A stretch of DNA of 64,000 nucleotides, taken from Chitinophagaceae bacterium IBVUCB1. Its GTDB lineage: Bacteria > Bacteroidota > Bacteroidia > Chitinophagales > Chitinophagaceae. The stretch covers positions 582,744 to 646,743 of the forward strand of contig NFUW01000002.1 of NCBI GenBank assembly GCA_002127285.1, given 5' to 3'. A model generated the notes under the pieces. It saw only the letters and a list, made by a program, of their open reading frames with translations, searched no databases and was not told the DNA's origin. Of this stretch, positions 20,665 through 28,659 are shown piece by piece (position 1 is the stretch's first letter; every line of letters begins with the position of its first letter). The position numbers were made by a program, and so were the translations under genes.

Positions 20665-21270
20665 ATGGGGGATAACTACGAGAAAGTAAAGACTTTCTAT
20701 TTTTCACTATGGCCGGGGCTCACCGAAGAAAACTGGGCCAGCTTCGAGAAAAAACTAATCATCAAGCCTTACAAAAAAGGCGATTGCATATTAAAACCCG
20801 GAGAGGTATGCAATACCGTTTCTTTCATTAACTATGGTCTTATACGCAGCTATTATCTGGTAGATGGCAGGGAAACAACCGTCAACTTTTTTGTAGAAGA
20901 TTCATGCTATTCCAATTACCAGAGCTTTCTGTCGCGTACACCATCGTTGATGTACACCGATGTGCTGGAAGATACCGAAGTGGTAGATATTGACTACGAT
21001 GGCCTGCAGTATGTGTACGATAATATACCCGATAGCGAACGGGTAGGGCGGCTTGTAGCAGAGCAGTTATATATCATATTGTCAAACAGAACCGCATCGC
21101 TGCTTTTAGAAACTCCCGAACAACGCTACCTGAAAATACTACAGGAAAAGCCCGACCTGGTGCGCCGTGTGCCGCAATATATGGTAGCATCTTACCTCGG
21201 TGTTACACCCGAAGCACTGAGCCGCATCCGTGCAAGGATAAGCAAGCGTGTGCCAGACGTGCCTGCATAG
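20665..21270 (+). CDS. Crp/Fnr-family transcriptional regulator
   Basis: A 201-residue cytoplasmic regulator. Residues about 20-125 form a cyclic-nucleotide-binding-like beta roll (KPYKKGDCILKPGEVCNTVSFINYGLIRSYY). The C-terminal part (about 145-195) is a winged helix, LLLETPEQRYLKIL ... VPQYMVASYLGVTPEALSRIRARI. The roll lacks an obvious phosphate-binding cassette for cAMP, as is usual for Bacteroidota members. No target can be assigned. It is followed after about 160 bases by a 59-residue ORF on the same strand. The 187-base region upstream of it holds no other gene. Confidence 0.85.
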   Translation: MGDNYEKVKTFYFSLWPGLTEENWASFEKKLIIKPYKKGDCILKPGEVCNTVSFINYGLIRSYYLVDGRETTVNFFVEDSCYSNYQSFLSRTPSLMYTDVLEDTEVVDIDYDGLQYVYDNIPDSERVGRLVAEQLYIILSNRTASLLLETPEQRYLKILQEKPDLVRRVPQYMVASYLGVTPEALSRIRARISKRVPDVPA

Positions 21271-21428
21271 CCATCAGTTTCTGCAGTTTCATTTATTGAT
21301 TCAGGTCAATGGATTCTATTGCATATAGTTTCACCTTTGCAACCTGATAATGCTACCCTGCCGATAGGGATAACGGATAGGGGATATGCAAAAACTACGC
21401 TTAACAGCTTAGTGAGGATAAGAGAGCT

Positions 21429-21608
21429 ATGCCTACAAACAAGTTTCCGGGTTTTGAATACACCGCCGAAGAGCTATCGGCGTACAAATACCATGTAGAT
21501 GTATTTGTGATACTGCTTAAAATCGGTAAAATCATCACGCACAAAACCACAGAGGTCAACGAATTTGCCACATGGCTTGATGCGCATGGCATCCGTAAGA
21601 TAGACTAA
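21429..21608 (+). CDS. Small hypothetical protein (59 aa)
   Basis: An ATG-to-TAA frame of 59 residues (MPTNKFPGFEYTAEELSAY ... WLDAHGIRKID) preceded by a purine-rich stretch (GTGAGGATAAGAGAG) that could serve as a ribosome-binding site. It is followed 7 bases later by a perfect hairpin terminator. The composition is that of a soluble, partly helical protein with no signal peptide or cysteine. Terminator, spacing and codon usage make it credible, but I recognise no family. It may be co-transcribed with the upstream Crp/Fnr gene. Confidence 0.6.
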   Translation: MPTNKFPGFEYTAEELSAYKYHVDVFVILLKIGKIITHKTTEVNEFATWLDAHGIRKID

Positions 21609-21614
21609 AAACAT

Positions 21615-21638
21615 AGCCCGCACATATCTGTGCGGGCT
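21615..21638. terminator. Hairpin between convergent small genes
   Basis: Perfect 10-bp GC-rich arms (AGCCCGCACA and complement) around a TATC loop, between the 59-aa gene and the convergent small lipoprotein gene. The T tail is weak (GCTTATTAC). Confidence 0.7.
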
Positions 21639-21659
21639 GCTTATTACTTGTAAGTTCTG

Positions 21660-21857
21660 TTATTTTATTTCGCAATCACCAAGGTTGCCTTTTTTGTCAC
21701 AGTTATTTCTGGCCTCAACTTTTGTTTTTGCTTCAACAGTATGAGACACTCTAAGACCTTTATAGTCTACACACTCACAGTTGTAATATTTGGTACACGA
21801 TGCAAATGCCAGCGAACACGCTATTATTATTATGAAAACCGTAAGTTTTGCTTTCAT
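21660..21857 (-). CDS. Tiny four-cysteine lipoprotein, copy 1
   Basis: A 65-residue lipoprotein: a signal sequence with lipobox AFASC (Cys21) and a mature part of only 45 residues with Cys27, Cys29, Cys53 and Cys62. The pattern Y-x-C-x-C, then A-x-x-N-C, then C-x-x-K is shared with the small lipoprotein at 27714-27938, showing that the two are members of one family despite low overall identity. The four cysteines could form two disulfides in the periplasm. Function is unknown. It is convergent with the 59-aa gene and lies downstream of the C25-like gene on the same strand orientation. Confidence 0.7.
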   Translation of the reverse strand: MKAKLTVFIIIIACSLAFASCTKYYNCECVDYKGLRVSHTVEAKTKVEARNNCDKKGNLGDCEIK

Positions 21858-21926
21858 TGTATTATCTAATCTTTCTACAAGTTTATAGAATTCTGCGTTT
21901 ATATCAAAACGTCAATCCAAAATGCT

Positions 21927-23906
21927 TTAGTTTTTAATCCATTTCAGGGTGGTTATCCCCTGTTTTTGTTGTATTGTGAGGTAATACATACCCCTGCCAT
22001 AATCGGCTATGCTGTATTGCCATTGGTTGTGCCCCTGTTGCAGATGGGTTTCAAATGTTTGTATCACCCTGCCCGTAATGTCTGTAATGGTTATACGGGC
22101 ATTGCCTGCTTCGTGGCTATTAATGCGCAGGTGCAGCACATCATCGGCAGGGTTGGGATATACTGCCGCTATTGCCACAGTAGCGTTTGTTTCATTTACA
22201 GACAGCTCTGCAAACGGATAATCTATGTTTACAGCTGCAGATACTACCCCAATACTCATATTGTGGTATGCACCAGATGGGGTAGTTTGCAGCTTCACTG
22301 CCCTTACCATGTAATATTTCATACCGTCTGTGCCATATGAATCTGCATAGTTGGTAACATTGATTAATCCTGAACGCCTGCTGTAAAAACCAAATTCTTC
22401 GTCCGACCTGTATACATAATATCCTATCACTGCTGGGTCAGGCGAAGCAGACCATGTTATTTTAGCTCCGCCCATTGCCACTTGTGTCAGCGTTACATTA
22501 TTTACTGGTTTCATATAGTCGGTACGCAATGTAGGGTCTCCCATTAATGCGATATGTACAGACCTGGATGCAAGATTATTGGGCGATTGGTATAGCCCTG
22601 CATTGTTTTGTGCCAGCATTGTGCTATATCCTATATTTTCTCCCAGTGCCATGTGGTGCATAAACCATTGTGGTCTGCCTGCCCAACAACTTGCCAGCAT
22701 AGGCACATTTGCACATAACGGAGCTCTTAAAAAATTGTTCTGATTATCCCAGTCGCCAAAATAGCTACCAAACAACATGGTGAAGATGCCATTCATATTA
22801 TTTGCAGCTATATTGGTAGTAGTGCCTACGCCACTACAGCTTGTATAAGAGCCTGCCCCGCATCCGTAAGACCATTGGTAGCTACCCGAATGAAGTGAAG
22901 TAATATAATCTGCATTCTGTGTTCCGTTGAAGCCTAATAGGGGGGCAAAATTTCTCCATCCGCTCGATGCAAATGGTTCACTGTATCCGGTAAAGTTATC
23001 GTCTATCAACGCTTGTTTGGTTACGCTCAACGAGTCCATTTTATAAGTATGTGCCCTGTTCAGGTAGTTTCGCACCAAGGCTGCTTCCGTATTGCTGAAC
23101 GCAGGCATGTTAAATACATCTACTCGCCCTACTTGCAGTTCTGCATCGCTTGGTAGCAGGCTTTGGTCATATTTACCATCGCCGGGTATATTATCATTTC
23201 GGGTACCTGTTGCACCAGTATTATTGACCGTATTATCTGTCCATGTACCATTTACATCGGCATAAAAAACATCTGCAGGCCATGCGCCAACATGGTCTGG
23301 TGTATGGCCGTCAGGATATATTTCTCCACTATATGGCACGGCAATATGGCCTAGTATGTAGATGGCTTTAAGTTTACTGTCTGTATTATAGGTATTAACT
23401 ATATAGCTTTTGATATTAGCAACAGTTTCTGTTCTGGTAAATATTTTGGTACGCACCCGCCAGCCATCACCACGCAGATCATTTTTCAGTATGTTGATTT
23501 GTGTTGCACATGAATCTGCATATGTGGTATCTATGAGCAATAAAATAGAACCACGTTCATGTATGGCACCGGCTTTTATACTCGCATATATATAACCTGT
23601 TGCACTCGGGCTGCCGATTTTTATTACTTGGTATTCGTAAGTAGAGTCAACTGCTACCATATTATCTACATATATACTATCAGTTGCAGGTATTGTAGAT
23701 AAAACACTACCAAAACCTGTGGCAGTTTTGCTTTTGCGATAAATCTGATATGATGTAGCACCTGCAAGCTTCTTCCAACTAATGCTTATTTGTACAGGGC
23801 TGGTACTAACATTAGCAATTAGTTGTACTGTATTGTTTAATGCTGTGGTTTGCGCGTAGCTATCTGTGAATAACAAAATGAAAATTACTATGTAAACACT
23901 TCTCAT
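21927..23906 (-). CDS. Gingipain-fold (C25-like) T9SS protein, probably non-catalytic
   Basis: A 659-residue exported protein: signal peptide (cleavage after SYAQ, about residue 19), a fibronectin-III-like domain (about 30-110, ISWKKLAGATSYQIYRKS), and a region of about 115-470 resembling C25 peptidases (YILGH, PADVFYADVNGTW, ELQVGRVDVFNM). A second Fn3 domain (about 475-565) and a T9SS type-A sorting domain (YPNPADDVLHL ... GRGMYYLTIQQ) follow. In gingipains the dyad is His in a GHG segment and Cys about 33 residues later. Here the corresponding stretch reads GSYFGDWD (380-387), with Cys407 in ASCWAGRP, so the Cys seems kept and the His lost. It may be a binding or structural homologue. Alignment is by eye. 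Confidence 0.75.
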   Translation of the reverse strand: MRSVYIVIFILLFTDSYAQTTALNNTVQLIANVSTSPVQISISWKKLAGATSYQIYRKSKTATGFGSVLSTIPATDSIYVDNMVAVDSTYEYQVIKIGSPSATGYIYASIKAGAIHERGSILLLIDTTYADSCATQINILKNDLRGDGWRVRTKIFTRTETVANIKSYIVNTYNTDSKLKAIYILGHIAVPYSGEIYPDGHTPDHVGAWPADVFYADVNGTWTDNTVNNTGATGTRNDNIPGDGKYDQSLLPSDAELQVGRVDVFNMPAFSNTEAALVRNYLNRAHTYKMDSLSVTKQALIDDNFTGYSEPFASSGWRNFAPLLGFNGTQNADYITSLHSGSYQWSYGCGAGSYTSCSGVGTTTNIAANNMNGIFTMLFGSYFGDWDNQNNFLRAPLCANVPMLASCWAGRPQWFMHHMALGENIGYSTMLAQNNAGLYQSPNNLASRSVHIALMGDPTLRTDYMKPVNNVTLTQVAMGGAKITWSASPDPAVIGYYVYRSDEEFGFYSRRSGLINVTNYADSYGTDGMKYYMVRAVKLQTTPSGAYHNMSIGVVSAAVNIDYPFAELSVNETNATVAIAAVYPNPADDVLHLRINSHEAGNARITITDITGRVIQTFETHLQQGHNQWQYSIADYGRGMYYLTIQQKQGITTLKWIKN

Positions 23907-24067
23907 TGAATAATCGTATTTGTATGTAATATATCAAAATAATATTTACTAATATGTACTTGTGGTTTCAAAAATTGATATAGCGGTATAAATACCCAAT
24001 TTGGTGTATTGCACTACTATGGGTATTCAATTACATTAGCTGATATAGATTAATACAACCCCTTGAT

Positions 24068-24280
24068 ATGACTAAGAAATTTATTATTACCAACCGTACA
24101 GACAAGCCTATGCAAGCTGTTATTACAGATAATGACACCGGAAATAATGTATTGCAACGAGAATTGCATCCAGGGTGTAATGAGCTGTTTGTTAATGATT
24201 TACATCAAGGTATATATATCATTCATTTAGAAGATGCTAACCACGAAATTATTTATCAGCAGAAAATTTTTAAAGACTAA
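24068..24280 (+). CDS. Stand-alone T9SS-CTD-like protein (70 aa)
   Basis: A 70-residue protein with no signal peptide or membrane segment. Its sequence follows the second half of a T9SS sorting domain: ITDNDTGNNVLQREL, then GCNELFVNDLHQGIYIIHLED, then YQQKIFKD. Compare the ends of neighbouring cargo proteins, e.g. DGLYYIQVFAEG ... TKKILKQ at 24339. It lacks the YPNP motif that opens normal type-A domains. The start at 24068 follows TTGAT; a strong terminator begins ten bases after the stop, so it looks like a real transcription unit. It sits between, and antiparallel to, two T9SS cargo genes. It could be a gene remnant, a decoy or a cytoplasmic beta-sandwich of other function. Confidence 0.65.
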   Translation: MTKKFIITNRTDKPMQAVITDNDTGNNVLQRELHPGCNELFVNDLHQGIYIIHLEDANHEIIYQQKIFKD

Positions 24281-24289
24281 AGACATAAA

Positions 24290-24317
24290 AAAAGCATAGC
24301 TATTCAGCTATGCTTTT
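24290..24317. terminator. Bidirectional terminator
   Basis: Perfect 12-bp arms (AAAAGCATAGCT and complement) around ATTC, flanked by A and T runs, between the CTD-like gene and the convergent deiminase gene. Confidence 0.9.
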
Positions 24318-24338
24318 CTTTTATAAACAGAAGCTTAG

Positions 24339-26171
24339 TTATTGCTTCAATATCTTTTTAGTACCCAAAGAATAGCCTTCTGCAAATACCTGTATATAAT
24401 ACAAGCCATCTGCTGCAGACTGTATGTCAAACTCCAACTTGTGCATACCGTTGTTTTTATTGCCGAAGTCTATTGTTTTTACAACCCTGCCCATTACATC
24501 TGTAACGGTAGCAGTTATGTTCATGCTTTTGTCAATAGCCATTGGTATAGCAAAGCTTCCATTGCTTGGGTTGGGCAGCGGGTTCATCACAAAATTGCTA
24601 TTAGCATTTAGCGTACCGATGCCTGCAGGCCAGTTAATCATATAAGTATAAAAACCATCAGGCGCGGTTATTGGCTTGGTAATGGTCTTGCCGTTATTGC
24701 TGGTGGCAGTAATGTAGTACTCGTAAGCCTCGCCGTGGTTGAAGGTGCCAACCATATCGCCTATTTTATAACCGCTGCTGTCTGTCAGGTTCACGGTGTT
24801 CCATGTGGTAGCGCCTTTTTTGCGCCACTTGCATTGTGCAGATGCTATGCCGCTTTTGTTTGTAACCTTAGCAACGATATGGTAACTGCCAGCTTTTGTT
24901 TGCCAGTCTATTACCGGCGGATGCCAGATGGTTATTGGGTTTTCGGCGGGTATCTGCATCGTTACGCAGTGTATAGCACCGCCACCTACTGTCAATCCAC
25001 GCGCATCAAGTGGTACTATTTTATACCCTGGTGCTACTTGTTTAAAGAGGTTGATAGCTGCTTGGTCACCTGCCTGATTACCGTTTGTACTGTTAGAGTA
25101 TATGGGCATCAGATAGGTTTTGTTTACCCATGTACCATTTACATAGGTACGTGCATCATTATTTATTTGCGGGCAAGTAGAAGGCAGTGTGCCATTATCG
25201 CGGGTAGGCATTGGCATTTTGAAGATGCGGTATGGCCTGCCATATACATTCTTCATACGCGATACTTTAGCAATGGCGCTGTCTATTATGCGTTTGTCTT
25301 GCGCTGTTACCGTGGTTGGGTATTCCATGATAGCGAATGTATTTTCGTCTATCAGCTTCATGTACATATCGTTGTGCCCCGTGCCACCATCACATTCCAG
25401 CGATTGGTTTACTGTTACGTTTGGTGATGCATATACATACTTTACGGTATCTTTTACTTGTTGCAGTGTCCAAGGCCCATGTTTGGGGTTATTCATCATA
25501 TTCACAGTTTCTATCACATCGCTATGGAATGTATTACCGAAACCATCTGTCAGAAAGTTGCCACCCTCTGCATACAGGTTGGTCTTAACATGCAGGTAGC
25601 CTTTTTGAGTGGCTAAGTACTCTGGAAACAAATCATCCAAATCCCTGCCGGGGTAGTAGTTGATGTCAAGAAAGCCCAAGTCATCGTTAGCTCCGTAGTA
25701 GAAACCCAACGGACCGTAATCGCGCATCCAGAAGGCATCGCCAGCCGTTATCCAAAACTTGTAGTTCGTCAGCGTTTTGCTTTTGCCAGTCATAAAGGTT
25801 TTGATAGGCGTACTGTCCGCAGCAGCTTCAATCCGTATCCATACCGGGCATTCCTTCTGTATAGCATCGGCCATATCGGCCCATACATCCGCGTATTCAG
25901 AAGTAACATCCAGTACCATTGCGCTGCCGTTCCAGTCATAAGGCCATGCTATCGCTACCGCTTGCGATTCTTCAAATTCGCCCGGCATACGTGCGCCGGC
26001 TGGCATTGTAAAAGTGGCTGTTGTTTTATTGGCTGTAGTTGGGGTGGGGCGTTTGTAGGCTTGCCGCATGTTTATCTCCTCTTGTGTTGGCTTTTTGTGC
26101 CATAGTGTTTGTGCATCGGCACAGAGAGATGTGAGGAGCGTTGCGGTTAGTAGATATATCTGTCTTCGCAT
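24339..26171 (-). CDS. T9SS-exported Porphyromonas-type peptidylarginine/agmatine deiminase
   Basis: A 610-residue secreted guanidino-modifying enzyme. Signal peptide ends near CADAQ (20-21); catalytic PAD_porph domain at about 55-415; Ig-like domain at about 420-515; T9SS type-A sorting domain from about 530 (MNPLPNPSNGSFAI ... ADGLYYIQV). Catalytic motifs are present: Asp151 in MRDYGP, EGGNFLTDG (202-210), His266 and Asp268 in GHNDMY, and Cys402 in GGGAIHC. This domain order equals that of P. gingivalis PPAD, which citrullinates C-terminal arginines of host proteins. From memory, PPAD binds the substrate carboxylate through two arginines in YNRPRP; here the aligned YYPGRD keeps one. Peptidyl-arginine or free agmatine are both possible substrates; export favours the first. 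Confidence 0.83.
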   Translation of the reverse strand: MRRQIYLLTATLLTSLCADAQTLWHKKPTQEEINMRQAYKRPTPTTANKTTATFTMPAGARMPGEFEESQAVAIAWPYDWNGSAMVLDVTSEYADVWADMADAIQKECPVWIRIEAAADSTPIKTFMTGKSKTLTNYKFWITAGDAFWMRDYGPLGFYYGANDDLGFLDINYYPGRDLDDLFPEYLATQKGYLHVKTNLYAEGGNFLTDGFGNTFHSDVIETVNMMNNPKHGPWTLQQVKDTVKYVYASPNVTVNQSLECDGGTGHNDMYMKLIDENTFAIMEYPTTVTAQDKRIIDSAIAKVSRMKNVYGRPYRIFKMPMPTRDNGTLPSTCPQINNDARTYVNGTWVNKTYLMPIYSNSTNGNQAGDQAAINLFKQVAPGYKIVPLDARGLTVGGGAIHCVTMQIPAENPITIWHPPVIDWQTKAGSYHIVAKVTNKSGIASAQCKWRKKGATTWNTVNLTDSSGYKIGDMVGTFNHGEAYEYYITATSNNGKTITKPITAPDGFYTYMINWPAGIGTLNANSNFVMNPLPNPSNGSFAIPMAIDKSMNITATVTDVMGRVVKTIDFGNKNNGMHKLEFDIQSAADGLYYIQVFAEGYSLGTKKILKQ

Positions 26172-26304
26172 AAAAATTAGAATATGTTAACCTGTAATTT
26201 ACTGTCTTTTAATGGCCTGATAAAATCTGTTTTCCACATTTTGGCATATATTTCACAATTCGCGTCATGCTATTTGTACAGGATATAACTGTAAATTCGC
26301 CACA

Positions 26305-26796
26305 ATGAATTATTTAAAAACAATCTTATTATCGGCTGTAACACTTGCAGGTACTGCATTATATACATCTGCACAAGTGCAAAAGCCCGTTGCCAGACTT
26401 GAGGTAGCAGAAGCTTACAGCACAGCCAACGATGGCTTTATTGCCTGCTATGTGTATAAACCAAGTGTTAAAGGCACGGTTTCTGTGAGCATCTTTGCGC
26501 AAAACGACCAACGAGCTATACCCATGCAGCTACGCTACAAGAAGGGCGCATTACCTGTAAAGCTGCGACTGCCTGCAGCTAACACACCCTACTATCAGGC
26601 TGTAAAAATACCACTCAGTAAGATTTTGATTACAAAACCATCTGCCGAATATAGCTGGATGTGGCGTGGTAAGGCAAAAGCACCTGCATCGCCCATTGTA
26701 GCCATGGATAAAGTGAACAGCATCAAATGGTGGGCAGTAGTAACCATCGGCAAAACAACCTATACTACAGATACATTAACCACAACAATAGAATAA
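26305..26796 (+). CDS. Exported hypothetical protein
   Basis: A 163-residue protein with a clear signal peptide (MNYLKTILLSAVTLAGTALYTSAQ, cleavage near residue 24). The mature part is predicted mostly beta, with no cysteines and no family I recognise. Its TAA overlaps the ATG of the next gene (TAATG), so translational coupling to the guanidino hydrolase is likely. It may assist or modify that pathway, but this is inference from position only. Confidence 0.7.
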   Translation: MNYLKTILLSAVTLAGTALYTSAQVQKPVARLEVAEAYSTANDGFIACYVYKPSVKGTVSVSIFAQNDQRAIPMQLRYKKGALPVKLRLPAANTPYYQAVKIPLSKILITKPSAEYSWMWRGKAKAPASPIVAMDKVNSIKWWAVVTIGKTTYTTDTLTTTIE

Positions 26797-27704
26797 TGCA
26801 ACCAACTGTATATAAAGAAGCAGTCAGCTTTTCGATAAACGATGTAAAAGATAAACAAGACCCTACAAGGGTATTGATGTGCAGCCCCGATTACTTTGAT
26901 ATTGTGGACGTAAAGAATGTACACATGGAAGGGCATATTGGTAATACCGATAAAGCATTGGTAAATGCCCAATGGCAAAGCCTGAAACAAGTGTATGACG
27001 GCTTGCAGGCAAACGGTGTGCTGGACGAGGTGAGTGTGATAGCAGGCGCACAGGGCTGCGAGGATATGGTGTTTTGCGCCAACCAAACTTTTCCGTGGCA
27101 GATGGAAGATGGTAGCGAAGTAGTGGTGATGAGCAAGATGCGCCACGAGAGCCGCCAAAGGGAAGTACCACACTTCGAGGCTTTCTTTGCAGCAAAGGGC
27201 TTTAAGCCATTGCACTTTAAGGATGCGAAGATGTTTGAGGGGATGGGTGATGTAATACCACACCCCGAAAAAAGACTTTTATATGGTGGTTACGGGCATC
27301 GTACATCGGCAGAGGCTTATACAGAACTGGCTGCTATGCTGCAAACGCCTGTAGTGGCATTAGAACTCGTCAACCCCAAGTTTTACCACCTTGATACTTG
27401 TTTTGTACCCTTGTCTGTAAACAGTGTAATGCTTTGCAAAGAAGCCTTTTCCCCACAAGGTTTGCAGATGATACAGCAATTGTTCAGCCAAGTATATTAT
27501 ATACCCGAGCAAGAGGCGGAAGACTACTTTTCGCTCAATGCGCATGCATTCAAAGCACACGGGGTAAAGACGGCTATACTGCAATATGGCAGTACGCACA
27601 CCGTAGCAGCACTGAAACAGGAAGGCTACAACGTGGTAGAGATTGATACCCGAGAATTTATGAAATCGGGTGGCAGCGTATTTTGTATGAAGATGATGTA
27701 CTAA
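26796..27704 (+). CDS. DDAH/CtlX-like guanidino-group hydrolase
   Basis: A 302-residue cytoplasmic enzyme of the amidinotransferase/dimethylargininase superfamily. Motifs seen: CED (Asp90) and FCANQ (93-97), ESRQRE (118-123), FEGMGD (147-152), catalytic His198 in FYHLD, and the C-terminal nucleophile Cys297 in SGGSVFC. Family members hydrolyse methylated arginines, arginine or citrulline; the exact substrate cannot be told. The start at 26796 is chosen because its ATG overlaps the upstream stop; the in-frame ATG at 26727 would overlap the upstream gene. With the secreted deiminase at 24339 and arginine decarboxylase at 54999, the window has three arginine-related enzymes. Confidence 0.82.
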   Translation: MQPTVYKEAVSFSINDVKDKQDPTRVLMCSPDYFDIVDVKNVHMEGHIGNTDKALVNAQWQSLKQVYDGLQANGVLDEVSVIAGAQGCEDMVFCANQTFPWQMEDGSEVVVMSKMRHESRQREVPHFEAFFAAKGFKPLHFKDAKMFEGMGDVIPHPEKRLLYGGYGHRTSAEAYTELAAMLQTPVVALELVNPKFYHLDTCFVPLSVNSVMLCKEAFSPQGLQMIQQLFSQVYYIPEQEAEDYFSLNAHAFKAHGVKTAILQYGSTHTVAALKQEGYNVVEIDTREFMKSGGSVFCMKMMY

Positions 27705-27713
27705 GCTGATTGC

Positions 27714-27938
27714 TTACTTCACCACGCAGGTAACGGGCGGCATCAGCTTCGAGCTATCCGCTGCTCTATATCTGTCTGTAAGTGTATTGCAGTTATCCTC
27801 AGCGTTTTTCAGGTTTGTATTATTGTACGTTACAGACTCTATCAATACATTGCTGGTGCTGCAAGTGCAGGTATAGTTTCCTTTCTTAACACAGGAAAAA
27901 AGGGATATACTCAATGCAAATAATACAATACGATACAT
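27714..27938 (-). CDS. Tiny four-cysteine lipoprotein, copy 2
   Basis: A 74-residue lipoprotein with lipobox SLFSC (Cys16) and mature cysteines at 24, 26, 50 and 71. The arrangement Y-T-C-T-C, A-E-D-N-C and T-C-V-V-K parallels the protein at 21660-21857 (Y-N-C-E-C, A-R-N-N-C, D-C-E-I-K), indicating a shared fold. Function is unknown. It is convergent with the DDAH-like gene, 10 bases away. Confidence 0.7.
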   Translation of the reverse strand: MYRIVLFALSISLFSCVKKGNYTCTCSTSNVLIESVTYNNTNLKNAEDNCNTLTDRYRAADSSKLMPPVTCVVK

Positions 27939-28036
27939 TTTCTGATGCTTTTACATCGGTAAGTTAAAAAATGTTTTTATTTTATCATAATGTACGGGGT
28001 TTTATCCTTGCATAGTAATTATTCCATAAGTGTGCG

Positions 28037-28573
28037 ATGGCTAAGTATATAGCCCTGCTGAGGGGCATTAATGTAAGCGGGGTAAAAATCATTAAGATGG
28101 AAGATTTGCGTACCATCTTTGCCCGTATGGGTTACACCCAAGTGCAAACCTATATACAAAGCGGCAATGTGGTGTTTGATGCACCCGCAACACCTATACC
28201 TAAACTAACTGCTGATATAACAAAAGGACTTGCGACAGCACTCGGCTATCAAGTACCCGTAGTAGTAATAAAAGCAGCCACCATGCAGGCCATCGCCATA
28301 CAAGATGCATTTACCAACAGCATAAAATCTGTATCAGCAGCTAAGAAATATGTGGCTTTTCTGGAAAAGAAACTGAGCAATGAGCAAATATCCACATTGG
28401 CAAGCCTTGCCAACCCGGCAGATACTTACCTGCCGCAGGGCGATGTGATATACATAAGCATAGACGAAACCAAAGGCAAGAGCCTGTTTACCAATATGCT
28501 GCTGGAAAAGAAACTGAAACTATACGCCACCACCCGCAACTGGAATACGGTATGCAAACTGGCACAGATGTAG
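28037..28573 (+). CDS. DUF1697 family protein
   Basis: A 178-residue cytoplasmic protein with the diagnostic N-terminus YIALLRGINVSG followed by MEDLRTIFARMGY and VQTYIQSGNVVFDA, and the C-terminal TRNWNTVCKL. The DUF1697 family is widespread in bacteria and has no firmly established role. Length and ends match the family. It is a single gene with a hairpin repeat about 45 bases after the stop. Confidence 0.88.
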   Translation: MAKYIALLRGINVSGVKIIKMEDLRTIFARMGYTQVQTYIQSGNVVFDAPATPIPKLTADITKGLATALGYQVPVVVIKAATMQAIAIQDAFTNSIKSVSAAKKYVAFLEKKLSNEQISTLASLANPADTYLPQGDVIYISIDETKGKSLFTNMLLEKKLKLYATTRNWNTVCKLAQM

Positions 28574-28613
28574 CCCATCCCATCCTTCCCCAAGGTGAGG
28601 GGATTGATGTATT

Positions 28614-28655
28614 CTTGTGCTGTCAGGAGTTATCTCCTGACAGTAGTAACACAAG
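28614..28655. repeat. Extragenic palindromic repeat, copy A (complete)
   Basis: Inner arms CTGTCAGGAG and CTCCTGACAG (perfect, loop TTAT, 28620-28643), with outer arms CTTGTG/CACAAG. It lies between the convergent DUF1697 and GloVer-repeat genes and may act as a terminator. Related copies lie at 30201-30234 and 31608-31629. Confidence 0.75.
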
Positions 28656-28659
28656 CACA

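Noticed and set aside
24735-25427. 230-codon antisense ORF inside the deiminase gene
   Set aside because: Shadow of a gene with intact catalytic motifs; composition (Cys/Tyr/His-rich) is not protein-like.
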